Shown: positions 23,453-35,890, numbered from the stretch's first letter. The stretch is 64,000 nucleotides of DNA from Coriolopsis trogii (GCA_020543525.1 JAHYIO010000001.1:3348001-3412000); one strand, 5' to 3'. A program made the numbers and translations. Notes: generated from the sequence alone by a model not told the origin.

Positions 23453-24811
23453 TTATGTTTCAACTTTCGGCACAGTCTCCTTGAGCAACCGCTCCTCAAC
23501 TTCTGCCTGCACGCGAACCCGGCTCAGCCGCGCTCGAAGCTCTACCAGTTTCTTCTCCTTCAAGCTTGTGATGACCGTCTTCTCGAGGTCCGACCGTGTC
23601 GCTACCTTTTTCCACTGTTGACGCTCCTTCGCCATCAGTTTTCGGGTCCACTGTTCTACTTCTCCCTCCACCGCAATCAGCTCTTTGTGCAGAGCTTCTA
23701 GACGTTGAGAGTGGTCAGACCCGGTGGCCGACAATGCGGGCACAGGCACGTCAGCACGATGAGCTGGAGGCCTTCGGCGTCCAAAGTCCGGCAATAGAGT
23801 TGCCGCCGATCCACCAACCGGAAGGGAGCCATCGTGCGATGAAGGCGGTACCGGTCCTGGCTGCGTCACGCCGTCGAATGGAAATAGTGGTTGCGCAGCT
23901 TGTGAAGGCTGGCACAATATCAAGGGACCCCATATCGCAGGACTCAAGGACGTCCAGCCTGAGTGTGTAGAGCGCATCGAGTCAGCGCTAGCCACTCCGG
24001 ATGCCTTCCTCGGTTGGCCATCGTCGTCTCCCTGTGTTCCCGGACCTGTGTACTTGGGCAAACGTCTGCGACGGCATGCGATGGCAATGATGACGGCGAC
24101 AAGGAATGAGGTGATGATCGCAACAGCGAGCACTACAGGGCTTATGTGGGGTACACCGCGCTGTGGGGAAGGGCTCATAGGCGAGGATGACATGGTCGAG
24201 GATTGGCTGGCCGGAGAGGATGATGGTGCATAACTCTGAGGTGAGGAGTACATTGGCGATGACAAGGGCAAGGACAGGGACTTGTCTGTGCTGGTATATA
24301 TGAGGTAGTCGAAGAGTATGAGCGAATTATTTGGTCCATCAGCACGAATCTCCAGTGTGTGATTGTGGTCGGGGAGTGTGGTATTTGCGTACACAAGGAA
24401 ATCGTATTGAACGTCATGAGTCCCGTCCGGCACATGACAGAAGTCTCCTGTGAAGGTGTCGTTGAGGTAGAATGTCAGGTTCGTAAGCGTCGTGACGCCT
24501 TTCGGACCTTGGTTGACGACGATGTGGTAAACGTACACAGCGATTCCGGAGAAGTCGAAGAGAATACGGTGGGGTTGGTCTCCATGATGGTACGTTGAGT
24601 CGTGCCAGCTTCCCTGCTTCACATTCTGCGGGTGGACCAGGTCCGTGGTGATCATACAACCCCTACATGGCGCCTGAGCCCATTTCCCGGCTGGCAGGTA
24701 TGTCAATCCGATACCCCCGCGATCATCGACGGTCCGGTTTGTGTGGCAGTCGCCAGTGCTCGCGCTAGTCGTGATCCAAATGAGGAATATCAGTGCCCGC
24801 GCGACGCTCAT
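23453..24811 (-). CDS. Array member E: type I membrane protein with divergent long coiled-coil tail
   Basis: An intronless frame of 452 residues. The signal peptide (ALIFLIWITTSAS) is followed by NRTVDDRGG, CRGC, GSWHDSTYHHGD, FSGIAVYVYHIVVN, LTNLTFYLND and SLILFDYLIYTS. The segment between NRTVDD and CRGC is shorter than in its sisters. The stalk is short, and the membrane helix (VVLAVAIITSFLVAVIIAIA) ends in CRRRRLPK. The tail differs from all others: a Pro-rich stretch leads to a roughly 100-residue charged coiled coil (SQRLEALHKELIAVEGEVEQ onward) ending TVPKVET, with no PPxY. This looks like a tail replacement or strong divergence. Confidence 0.8.
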   Translation of the reverse strand: MSVARALIFLIWITTSASTGDCHTNRTVDDRGGIGLTYLPAGKWAQAPCRGCMITTDLVHPQNVKQGSWHDSTYHHGDQPHRILFDFSGIAVYVYHIVVNQGPKGVTTLTNLTFYLNDTFTGDFCHVPDGTHDVQYDFLVYANTTLPDHNHTLEIRADGPNNSLILFDYLIYTSTDKSLSLPLSSPMYSSPQSYAPSSSPASQSSTMSSSPMSPSPQRGVPHISPVVLAVAIITSFLVAVIIAIACRRRRLPKYTGPGTQGDDDGQPRKASGVASADSMRSTHSGWTSLSPAIWGPLILCQPSQAAQPLFPFDGVTQPGPVPPSSHDGSLPVGGSAATLLPDFGRRRPPAHRADVPVPALSATGSDHSQRLEALHKELIAVEGEVEQWTRKLMAKERQQWKKVATRSDLEKTVITSLKEKKLVELRARLSRVRVQAEVEERLLKETVPKVET

Positions 24812-25300
24812 TTTGAGAATACGGAGATAGCCTCAACCTAATGGATCATGGGTCAGAATCAAGAATAGGGGTCCCGCTACAGCAAGCTACGCAGCACTCA
24901 CGGATGAGAGCAAAAGACTTGAATGCGGCTTGTACTGCGCTTGCAATATCGTGGTTTCTAATAAGGAGTCATACAGCTCAAGGCTATCCAGTCAAAGGGC
25001 GGCTCACCCGTTATGTGTCGACCGGACTGATTGTGGATACCCACTCACGCGTCACGCGGCGTGGCAGGTACCCAAGCCATGCAGCTGTGTTGAGATGCAC
25101 CACCTCCATTGGCACTGCTAGGTCACACTCCGGTCGGGTGATCTGACAGTCAAGAAGTACAGGCATGCAACGGTTCGAGATTGTCCTGATATAGTGGATA
25201 CACTGAATGCAACTATTCGTCATGTATGGCCTTGGACGGTAGTCAGGGAGACACTTACAGTCTGTTTACAGCCACTCCGTCGCCCACATTGCCCCCTCCA
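24812..25300. other. Gap between array members E and F
   Basis: Short intergenic DNA with no recognised feature, presumably the promoter of E and terminator of F. Confidence 0.5.
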
Positions 25301-26687
25301 TCATCCGACTCCGTAAACGGGTGGGCCTACCTCCGCGAGGAGACGCTGATCCTGCTCCAGCTCCGCGCGAAGCGTGTTCATCTCCTCTCGCAGCGACGCG
25401 ATCTCTCTCCGAAGGTCAGCGTTCCGTGCTGCTCTCGATCTGGACGTTGATCGTGACCGGCCGCGCGATCTGTTCCCGTTCTGGCTCGAGTTCCCGCTCC
25501 TTGCTACAGTTGTTCTGCTCCCAGATGAGTCGGATTTCTGCTCAGCCTCCAGTGTTCGCATCCGAGTTTCGAGCGTACGTATCCGTTGGGCCAGCTCGCT
25601 AGTTGTTGTCGATCGAGTGGTTTCTGGGGCAACGGACAGTGGAGGGAGTTGTGTGCGGTGCGGCGACAGAGGCACCGACGAGCCTGGATATCTCATGAGC
25701 GTTGCAATAGTGCACAGGAACAAACAAGAACTCACCAGTACCCGTTGTAGATGCATCGGCAGTCGGCCTGTGTCTGGTGCGGTCCCTACGCACGTCAGGT
25801 TTCCTTGCACTCCCAGTGATTCCATGTGTTCGCCGCCCACGCCTACGTGGGCGTGTCTCATCGTTGGGTTCAAACGGGTCCACTCTCTCCGCTTCGGAGG
25901 GCAGTCTCCGGGCGCGCCTGCGCCTCAAGCAAACGAATGCGGTCGCAACCGAGAGGATGAGGAAGATGCCGCCCACGGTGCCGCCCACAATTGCACCAAT
26001 GGGAAGCGGTGTCCGGTTGGGCGATGGTGGCCCGGGATCGGAGCTTGAAGCCAGCATCGACGTAGTTGCCATCACCGGCGTGGATTGTGGGGTGGAAGAC
26101 ACGTTCGATGAACGAGTGTCGTCCTCGCTCGACGTATAGACTATGAAGTCGAAGAGGATGAGAGAAGCTGTGGGACCATTCATGCGGATCTCCAGAGAGT
26201 GCGGTTCGTCAACCAAGCTTTCATTGACGTATACCGCCTGTTGGTATAGGATCTTCGCAATATTTGGTGTCGGCGCATGGAAGAAGTTGCCAACCAGCTC
26301 GTCGTCGATATGGAAGGTGAGGTTCGTAAGGGTGGTGATTTCGCCGTAGTCATTGGCAATGAGATTGAAAACGTACACCGCGGTGCCCTTGAAGTTGACG
26401 GAGATGAGACGATCTGGATCTCCAGGGTGATAGGTAGAGTCGTGCCAGGTGCGGTCGAAAGGTATGGATGCATCGATGAAGGGGTGTAGGGCGCATCCAG
26501 TACATATAGAGCCTTGAGCCCAGCCGTCGTCCGGCAGGTAGGAGGGTGGGTCGTGCGTGGAACTGTCCCCGAAGACGTCGTCGATGGTGCGATTTACGGC
26601 ACCGGCGGTCTCGGGTGGTGCGCAGAGTATCGTCCAGAGGAAGAAGAGCTGTGCATACCATCGCATTGCCACCGCAAGCGCGGGCAT
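25301..26687 (-). CDS. Array member F: type I membrane protein with PPVY tail
   Basis: The start is MPALAVAMRW (26687) or MRWYAQLFF (26666), with signal peptide AQLFFLWTILCAPP. Ectodomain marks are NRTIDDVFGDS, CTGC, RTWHDSTYHPG, FKGTAVYVFNLIAND, LTNLTFHIDD and SLILFDFIVYTS. The stalk is short and the membrane helix (GAIVGGTVGGIFLILSVATA) precedes LRRRRARR. A 52-bp intron (25684-25735, GTGAGT...ATCCAG) after the membrane region joins in phase to GSSVPLSPHRTQLPP. The last exon holds a heptad-like TLETRMRTLEAEQ, an RS-rich stretch (NRSRGRSRSTSRSRAA) and a second coiled coil, then ends EVGPPVYGVG. The RS-like tract in the cytosolic tail is peculiar to this member. Confidence 0.8.
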
Positions 26688-27248
26688 CCTCTAGCGGGGG
26701 ACTGAGAAGACTCCAATGCGCCGGTCGGGATGTTGTCGAGAGGGGTTGGTAGAGGGTGCGTGGAGGGAGACGCATGAATGAGCATTGCTTCCATCACTCG
26801 GAGCTGCGAGCTCTGAGTTACCAGGAGGCGATACTGCGAGTGCCAAAGTTATCAATGGAAGTCTGATTACTATGGGCATTGTGGCAGATCGTACCCACGC
26901 TGGTGTCGCCGCCGTTGAGGCGCCTAACTCTGGGCAGGGCGATTCTTGAGCAGAGCTTGCTGGTTCCTGCATCGAGGCTATGACTCTGGCCTGACACCTT
27001 GACAGTATCTATATGAATAGGTAGTACACCAGGTCGTCTTGCACAGCAAGAAAACAAGTTCATATTATAAATGGGAACTAGAAGATCCCGTGCCAGGCGC
27101 ACAATCATCAAGAAATCAAGAATTGTTCGACAGGGCAGCGTTGTCCACCAAGAGCGCTTTCACAGTAGTCGCTACAGAGACACATCGGTAAGTATACAAC
27201 AGAAGTCTCCAAGTCATCAAAGGACAAGACTGCTTACAATGCTTCTCT
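26688..27248. other. Gap between array members F and G
   Basis: No coding motif, RNA gene or repeat seen; probable promoter of member F and 3' flank of G. Confidence 0.5.
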
Positions 27249-28649
27249 TCATTCGCTGTATAGTGGAGGCGCCTCCACCGCCTCCATCAGTCTCTCGTTG
27301 TACGCCAGTTCTGCACGAAGCATCGCAATCTCGTTCCGCAACCGCGCAAGTTCGTCCCGCGTACGGATAGTACTTATCGAGCCTGGCCTTGTTCGATCAC
27401 CCCAAGTGCTGCCCGCCGAGCTCTCTCCACGTTGTGCTGCCGGAATGTCTTCCCAACCACTGTCGTCTGGGAATGCTGACTTCTCTGAGGCGCACCGCTC
27501 CTCGACTACTTGCGACTCCGCCTCCAGGGCCTGTATTCTTCGGACTAACTCGGAGTGGTTCTCCACTGGGCCTTCGGCCCGGGCCCTCGGCAGCGAGTGT
27601 ATGGAAGTTGCGCGAGGACGGGCAGAGTCAGAGCAGACATCTACTCCGGTGTCAACACCAGAGTTAGCAGTCAGCATCACGAGTGTTACTACGGAACGTC
27701 GCTGACTCGATCATGAACTTACCTGCGTGACCCCCGTTACCATTGCCTGCGCCTTTGCTGTAGTTGGAATCATCAGGGAAAGAGCGCATACGCTGTCGCG
27801 ACCTCTGTCTTTTGACAATTACGATGACACCGACGAGGACAATCAAAGCGACGATCACGCCGGCGGCGCCCCCCGCAATGACTCCTACACGAGATTTCGA
27901 GGCACTCTGCGAAGGGCTGGCCGAGGGTATGGGGGTGCCAGTGGTCAGGTCAGGGGGGTCGGTAGTTGTCGTGGCTGTCGGAGCGATGGTGCCTTGGGTG
28001 GTCGTGTTAGGCTGCATGAAACGTTAGACCCCGACGAGGAGCAGCGTTATTCGTTCATACGCACCGATACGTCCGGTTCGTCAGAGAAAGTATAGATGAT
28101 GTAGTCGAAAAGAATGAGAGAATCTATCGGCCCACCCGCTCGAATGTCCAAAGTATGTTGTCTGTTGGGCAACGCTTCGTGCTTGTATACCGCGACGTTG
28201 AATTGGACCCATGGGTAAATGTCAGGAATGTGTTCGTAGTTCCCGACGAACTCGTTGTCGAGGTAGAACGTGATGTTGGAATAGGTTGTCGTATAGGGAT
28301 AGGAGTTGGCGAGAGGACAGAAGACATACACGGCGATCCCTGAGAACGTGACCGAGACTGCTCGTTCGGGGCCGCCTGGATGGTATGTCGAGTCGTGCCA
28401 AGTCTTGTTGAAGGCTTGATCAGTATTGGTATTGGTACGATTGATGTTGCATCCGTTACATTCAGCCCCTTGTGCCCACCCGTCCGCAGGGATATAGGTT
28501 GGTAGGGCATGCGTGACGCTATCTCCGTACTGGTCGTCGACGGTCCGATTCTCGATGATCATGGAGCTTCCAATGCGTACTTGCGATAGTACACAGATGA
28601 GAGCGATGTGTGCCATACGTAGAGTGATGATCGGCATGAACAGAGACAT
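27249..28649 (-). CDS. Array member G: type I membrane protein with PPLY tail, two introns
   Basis: The start is near MSLFMPIITLRMAHIALICV (28649), or at the inner MAHIALICVLS. Ectodomain marks are NRTVDDQYGDSVTH, CNGC, KTWHDSTYHPGG, FSGIAVYVF, YSNITFYLDN and SLILFDYIIYT. Intron 1 (28012-28064, GTGCGT...ATGCAG) directly follows the ectodomain and joins to PNTTTQGT. The membrane helix is GGAAGVIVALIVLVGVIVIV, followed by KRQRSRQR. Intron 2 starts at 27722 (GTAAGT) and ends at one of two adjacent AGs near 27651-27654. The tail has two coiled-coil stretches (SELVRRIQALEAES; LRNEIAMLRAELAY) and ends EAPPLYSE. Its tail closely matches member H, so the two share a recent common origin. Confidence 0.8.
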
Positions 28650-29421
28650 TGTGATATGGACCGTGATACCCCAGAAGTCGCGGGATGCGTCTGAGCATTC
28701 GTGTAGGAGCGTGTGGGGGGAGCTCCAGATACCTGTGCGTCATGGTCAGCACTCTCTTGTTTGAGTTTGTTAGCAAACGCCGCAACCGCCAGACACGTCA
28801 AGATGGGTGGGGTGATGAGGAAGAACAATGCCTCTGCAGAGGACGCTGACCATGTACGGACCCGATATGATGCTCAAGGCATTCGGAGCAACAACCTGAC
28901 ACCGCCGAGCGATCACATTCTCTTGACTGGCTGCAAAACGATGCCCCTAGCCTGTCTTGGGGATGATACAGGGTGTCAGATTACGTTCACGGTGGCATGC
29001 TGGCTTCGGTATTCATCAATACAAGAACGCGTTTTGACATATAGCCACCGGTGACTGGCCTGCTTACAGTGATGATCACGGAAAGGGTTCATGATTGAAG
29101 CATGGAGAAAGACTAATCAAGCTCCTTCGGAAGCACTGAGAGCCTAATTCGGAGCCAATCGAGACAAAACGAAAGACCCCCAAGAAGCTGTTCTTATACG
29201 TTATACACCAGAGAGAACTTCGGGTATTAGGTGCCCATAATCCATGAGAGAAATGTGTACACTATGACTCACTTGTCCCTATCACGTCCAAAAAAAACTT
29301 CCAAGTGAATATTCGTCGTCTACGAGACGAAGATACCATGGAGCATTATTCGCCGTTGCCTATATGTGGAACAATCAATGATGATGTTGCGAGGAGATAT
29401 GCAAAGCAAAATCCTACTCTG
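28650..29421. other. Gap between array members G and H
   Basis: No coding motif or repeat recognised in about 770 bp. Confidence 0.5.
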
Positions 29422-30894
29422 CTACTCGCTGTACAGGGGAAGTGCCTCTTCCGCTCCCAAAAGCCCCCCGGTGTACGCCAACTCCGCACGAAGCATCGCG
29501 ATCTCGTTTCGCAACCGCGCGACTTCCTCCGCACTCAGACTCGTCACGGTCGCCGAGGAAGCCGTGATCGAACGTCCGTCGTCATTGCTGAAGATGGTCG
29601 AGCCCTCTCCATGTCCTCCCTCCGGCATTTCCTCCCTATCGCTGGCCGCATCCGGGAACGCTGATTTTTCCGAGGCACGCCGCCACCTGACCATCTGCGT
29701 CTCTGCTTCTAACTGTTGTATCCGGCGGACCAACTCGCTGCGGTGGCGGGATGAGATCGTTCCGGCTGTAGGCCGCGGTGGGCGGGATTGAGGGTCATTC
29801 ATACGGGAACCTTGAGCTGCAGGGTAAGCGGCGTAAGTCGAGGTTAGTTCAAGTTAGAGAACGCATTTACCAGATGACTCGTTCCCAGTAACAGCGGCGC
29901 TCCTTTGAGTGTTGGAGGACTCCGACGTGGTCAGAGGACGTTTGCGCCGCGCATTCTTTCGCACGCAGATGAGTACGAGAGCCACAATCAGTAGAGTACC
30001 GATAGCTCCAGCCGTGCCACCTGCGATGGCAGCTGTGGGTATGCGAGCAGCACTTTGCGGTGTTGAGGAGAGAGTTGGTGTATTAGACGTGGCCGGGAGG
30101 CTGGAACTCGAAGTTGATGAGGGAAACGAGATCGACGTGCTCTCTTGAGACGTAGAAGAACCGACTCGTTCGGACGTCGACACGTTAGTGCTGGTGGAGA
30201 GGGAGCTGGTCACATCCTCTGATGCAGCGGTGGAAGGAACAGACGTAGGAAGACTTGTGAGGGCAGACGTGGTTTGTTGGGGCTGCGTAGTCGAGGACGA
30301 GGTGGTAGATGTGGCGGTGGGAGAACGAGGTGGTGGTAGAACCGGTTCGTCATCAAAGGTGTATTCGATATAATCGAAAAGGAGGAGGGAATCCTGAGTT
30401 CCTCCAGCCCGAATTTCGAGGGAGTGTTCTTGCGCCGACATACCATCGCGCTGGAATACCGGTACATTGTAATCGAGGGTGCGAAATAGGCCCTGAGAAT
30501 GGTCATACTGGCCAACCTGTTCGTCATCGATATGGAATGTCAAGTTGGTGAATGTCGTCGTATATATGAACGTATTTGCGATGATGAAGTAAACGTAGAC
30601 CGCCGTTCCCGTGAATTTGGCGGAGATCACTCTGTCTGGGCCGCCGGGGTGATAGGTGGCATCGTGCCATGTCTGGTCGAAGGCCATATGGATGTCTACA
30701 TCGCTGGTGTTGATGTTGCAGCCTTGGCACTGGGCACCTTGCACCCACTTATTTGGAGGGGAATAGGTTGGTACGACGCCGGTGACGCTGTCCCCGTTTT
30801 CATCGTCAATGGTACGATTAGTGCCCGCGACCACTCCTGTGTTGAATCGCGAGACCGCATATAAGAGCAGGAACAAGGTGAAGAGGGCCGTCAT
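29422..30894 (-). CDS. Array member H: type I membrane protein with degraded LPLY tail
   Basis: The start MTALFTLFLLLYAVSRF (30894) is itself the signal peptide. Ectodomain marks are NRTIDDENGDSVTG, CQGC, QTWHDATYHPGG, FTGTAVYVYFIIANT, FTNLTFHIDDE and SLLLFDYIEYT. The long Ser/Thr stalk (over 90 residues) is followed by the helix GGTAGAIGTLLIVALVLICV and RKNARRKR. A 53-bp intron (29818-29870, GTAAAT...CTGCAG) joins GNESSG to AQGSRMNDP. The final exon has coiled coils SELVRRIQQLEAET and LRNEIAMLRAELAY like member G, and ends EEALPLYSE. The leucine replaces the first proline of G's PPLY, so WW binding may be lost. Confidence 0.8.
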
Positions 30895-32394
30895 GGTGAG
30901 TCACGGTGGTACACGGGCGGGGGATGTCTTCGACGGACGATGGGGGTAGGGGAAGCGTGCAGAGGATGCTTCTATCCAACGGTGACGGCTACCATCTTAG
31001 CTCCTGTTACGGCCCTCAAGCGTCCTAGGCCATCATCTTGACGAGAACTTGACGCATGCCCCGGCGAACATTGGAAGATGATCCTATCATGACCATTGGC
31101 GGTTTTTGAGGAAGGCCACCCCCATAATTGACAGTGAGCGCACTAAATCGACGTACCTCTATCAGTGACCGGAAGACGTTCCTCGTCGATGTTCCGGAGC
31201 GCAAGAGCATGGTGTAGCACCAGACTAAACGTGGTTGCACAGAGAAACCCGCACGAAGGCCAAGTTGGAAAAGCGCCTTGGATGAGGTCGAGAATAAGAG
31301 GGGCCGTTCACCGAGTCGAGTTTTCGACGAGTCCTAACTTGCCGGTCACGATATGGTCGGGATGCTCAACGCGGGCAAGTCTTGACAGTCGAGGCCTGAG
31401 CCAGTGTTGCCAGCCTTCACATCAGAGGTGTAACAGCCAATGTATGATTAGTGGACGTTGATAGACAACCAGTTCGTAAGGGTATCATTGAATCCAGCTC
31501 GTCATGGCAGGAGGAAGGAGGAACACACACGCGAGCGCCTGTCGAGTCGTCTCTCCTGTGGCGGAACCACAGATGGTACCTTCGGAATTCCGGATCTGCG
31601 ATGCGAGGGACCTAGCATGCTAGTAGCATCGTGACATCGATACCTCAACACATCCACAACGCATGGCTGCTTAAGTACTGACCACTTGGTGATCCCTGCC
31701 CGGCCACACTTGACAATCCAGCACGCCCTCTGTCACCAACTCAAAGTGCAGTGGTGTCGAAAGTCTCGCGATTCGAGTCGTCACTGGTCCGAGGGACCAA
31801 GGCATACATTCCCGATGTCTTACAAGAAACCTCTCGAGCTCAGAGTAACAAGATGCGCTGGGCTTTGGTGCCCGATTACTCTTTGGTGGTGGATTCAAGC
31901 ATGCGATGTGGCGCATAGGCTAGCAGGCCAATCTTGGTCAGTGAGTAATGCCACAGTCTTACACCCGAGCCGTCACTTACGACATGATGCAATAGGATAT
32001 GTCTTGTCGAAGTCACCGAGTTACGACCATCAAGTCAACGAGATGGAAATGGACTCTCGCTTGTAATAAGCCAACCCTCTCCACCTCGACGCTGTACTCA
32101 ATGCTATTGTTTGTCGCAGGTCTCTTGGTTACTTGTCTTCGTATCACTGCGGCCATTAGCCGTTGTCGTACCGCGGCCAATATGATGATTTCGAAGACTC
32201 GGCAATATCACTCGACCTACTCGCTGCCTGCACATCAAGAAACGAAGCTGCCGACCTGGAGATTCAACCCGACCACTATTTGACGATTCGGCTGGTTATG
32301 TGTATCACGAGGATTTGCGTTGAAATGACCACGTACAGATCGCATAAAAGGCGACTGAAGGATCGTAGAGAGCTATCCCTATCTCTCTCCCAGA
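30895..32394. other. Boundary between the membrane-protein array and the dehydrogenase gene
   Basis: About 1.5 kb holding the probable promoter of array member H and the upstream region of the plus-strand dehydrogenase. Short frames are present, but no domain, RNA gene or repeat was recognised. Confidence 0.5.
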
Positions 32395-33699
32395 ATGTCC
32401 GCACACTCCATCGACCATCCTCCTTCATACGTCGCTTGGGCATTCTCTGAGCGCAACGGCTCCTTGAAGAAGGTCACTGTGCAATGGAAGGACCCTTCTG
32501 ATTGCGAGATCGTCATCAAGGTTCTTGCCTGTGGTATATGCGCTACGTGAGTTTGCTTTTGGCGACCGGAGTCATAGACTATTGACCTTGTGCTAGAGAT
32601 AGGACGATTGCTTCGGGTGTCCTACCAGCCCCGCTCCCTCGAGTCCCTGGGCACGAAGTCATCGGAGACGTTGTCGCTGTTGGACCCCAGGAAAAGCACT
32701 GGAGGATTGGCGACCGCGTCGGTGTCGGCTGCCACGGCGGTCACTGTCACCAATGAAAGCGATGCAGACTGGGCGATTTCATCACCTGCGAACAGGCTGG
32801 TTTGATTGTGATTCCGTCTCTTCGTCCCTCGTTTTCCCTGCCTCTGACTATGCATGCACGTAGGTGTCCTCTCTGACGGCGGGTACGCCGAGTATGTGAC
32901 GGCTCGTTCTGAGGCTGTGGCAGCTATCCCCGCAGAAATGGATCCAAGCGAAGCCGCGCCGCTCATGTGCGCCGGTGTGACTGTCTTTAGTGAGTTCTAT
33001 CATACTTGATCAATGGCCTCATATCAAAACCTGACGTTATCTTGCAGATGCTCTCCGCAAAGTCAATGTGCAGCCCGGGGAGTATGTCGCCGTCCAAGGG
33101 ATCGGGTATGTAGCAGTCTCTCACACGGACATGCGCAACAAACGCTGATAGTCGCAACCTACAGCGGTCTTGGACATCTTGCTCTCCACTTTGCGCGCGC
33201 AATGGCATTCCGCCCTATCGCTTTGTCGTCTGGTCCGGAGAAGGAATCCCTTGCGCGCAGCCTTGGCGCAGAAGAATACCTTGACGGCTCTAAAGTCGAC
33301 CAGACAGAGGCACTGCGCACGTTGGGCGGGGCAAAAGTCATCATGTGCACGGCTAACGCTCCAGAGCTCATCCGAAAGCTCATCCCTGGCCTTGCTGTGG
33401 ATGGCACACTCTTATTGCTCACAGTAGACGACCAACAGTTGAGCATCTCACCCCGTGAGTCGATCTCATCTGCTGGACGATATCATGACGATTCTCAAGT
33501 TTTGCTAGTATCCCTCATCAGGCAACGGTTATCTATCCGTGGTCTGCCGAACGGTACAGCAAAGGACATCGAGGACTGCGTTGCGTTTGTTATCGCCCAC
33601 AGCATTCACTGCATCGTTCAGACCTTCCCCATCGACAAGACGGATGAAGCCTACAAGCGTATCGAGTCCGCACGGTTTCGTTCCATTATAGTACCCTGA
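32395..33699 (+). pseudogene. Zinc-dependent alcohol dehydrogenase with in-frame TGA at a zinc cysteine
   Basis: The frame is MSAHSIDHPPSYVAWAF, with the GroES-like domain and catalytic zinc motif CGICATD followed by PGHEVIGDVVAVG. A Rossmann domain (YVAVQGIGGLGHLALHFARA) and a normal C-terminus (FRSIIVP) follow. Introns at about 32547-32597 and 32801-32863, and further ones near 32990, 33106 and 33455, all join in frame. In the structural zinc loop the family pattern GHC-x2-C-x2-C reads GHC, H, Q, TGA, K, R, C: the second cysteine codon is TGA at about 32754-32756. Everything else is intact. A recent nonsense mutation or a sequence error is most likely. Readthrough or selenocysteine is unproven and unusual for this group. 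Confidence 0.7.
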
Positions 33700-33967
33700 C
33701 TCATCTCTTCACGGAATACTGTTCATAGCCCTGTGTATAGGCTGCTATACGACACCACATGACCTGTCAATGTCACTGCGCACAATTTTTGCTTATGGAC
33801 ATATATATTCATCATCTACCAGACCCTATACATACGTCGGACGGCATGGACGAGAGCGAGACACATTACAGTACAAGGCCTGAAGAGACCGGACAAGACG
33901 AACGAATACGAGAGACGGATACAATGTACTATAGCAGTGAGCTGATATAAGTCGGTAAGCTAGACGC

Positions 33968-34767
<800 letters not shown>

Positions 34768-35766
34768 GGTGATTCTGTGTGGTGTTAGACGAGTGTTCCG
34801 ACGTTACAAGCACGAAGGGCGACGGTAGACTTGAGAGGCGCAGTCGCGGCGGTGGTGGTTGAGGACGACGAGGGGCGGTGGGGCGTTGTGCTGCAGCTGC
34901 GAGTCTTGTTGAAGGTCCGATGGCGTGTTTCCCACGGTTGAAACTTCCGAGCCAACAAAGCACCAGAACGTCTCGCGCTTGGGCCATCTTTCGCGCCCGC
35001 CAGCTCGGAAGATAGCCCTCCTTGCACTTATGTCGCTCCTGGCACTGTTGTCTCTGCCTCTAACATGCTCTAATGGATTCATGCAGTGTCTGTCACTTGT
35101 GGAAACTTATATGTCGCGCAGGCTTCCACCCCTGCTCTCCCAGGGAGCTGTAACAAGCCAATGTCTCGTTTCCGTGGTCGGCGCTTAATCTGGAAGATCT
35201 ACGTTTCGTTGGACTGGATTGGCCATGGTCTTCCGCCTGCGCTTACAAACTTCAACTCGCCGAATTTTACCATACACCTCAAATATGTTAGCGACTGTGC
35301 AGCTCGTCACTGTAGACGAGTAGTCACACTCCAGCGAAACATGTCCTCTTGACGTCTGTGCAGTTGTTGATCGTCCCCGCGCCAAATGTGATTGATCTCT
35401 CGGTGCGCTCACTACCTCATTTCTCATTTTAGAGTCCCAGAGGCCTTCAAAGCAACGCATCGGGACTAGCTACTGTGTACCAATTGCCTGAAGCTCGCGA
35501 CTGGCAGCCTACGCTCCTTTCATAAGCTGTTTCACAACTTTGCCCTTCTGTGCTGCGAGGCTTCTTCCGTACCCGAGACGCTGATCCGCTCGGCGCCTTA
35601 CCCACTCTCCGTCCTCTTCGCGACGCATCACGACCTCACCACGACGTTCTTCGCGTTCTCCACCCACGACGATGGCTAAGGCGTTGTAAAGACGTCGCCA
35701 CCTTGTACTCCCATCATCTAATGACCCTAACCTCAGACCGCATCATCTCTCGCCGCATCGAAGGTC
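34768..35766. other. Divergent upstream region of H3 and the small 35.9 kb gene
   Basis: About 1 kb without a recognisable gene. It must hold the H3 promoter (left side) and upstream sequence of the small plus-strand gene. Confidence 0.5.
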
Positions 35767-35834
35767 TGACGTCACGGCACCATCTGCGGGGCATACACTG
35801 ACGTCGATGCACCATCCCCCGAGCTTATAAGAGA
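35767..35834 (+). promoter_or_regulatory. CRE palindrome, CRE-like half site and TATA box
   Basis: A perfect TGACGTCA palindrome at 35767-35774, a second TGACGTCG near 35800-35808 and a TTATAAG TATA-like box near 35825-35831 precede the ATG at 35891. CRE sites are bound by ATF/CREB-type bZIP factors, used in fungal stress responses. The spacing of TATA to ATG (about 60 bp) fits a core promoter. The regulation itself is inferred. Confidence 0.55.
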
Positions 35835-35890
35835 CGGTGGACTATGACTTCGTCCAACTCACCTGTTACACTTTTACAAACTCTATCACA

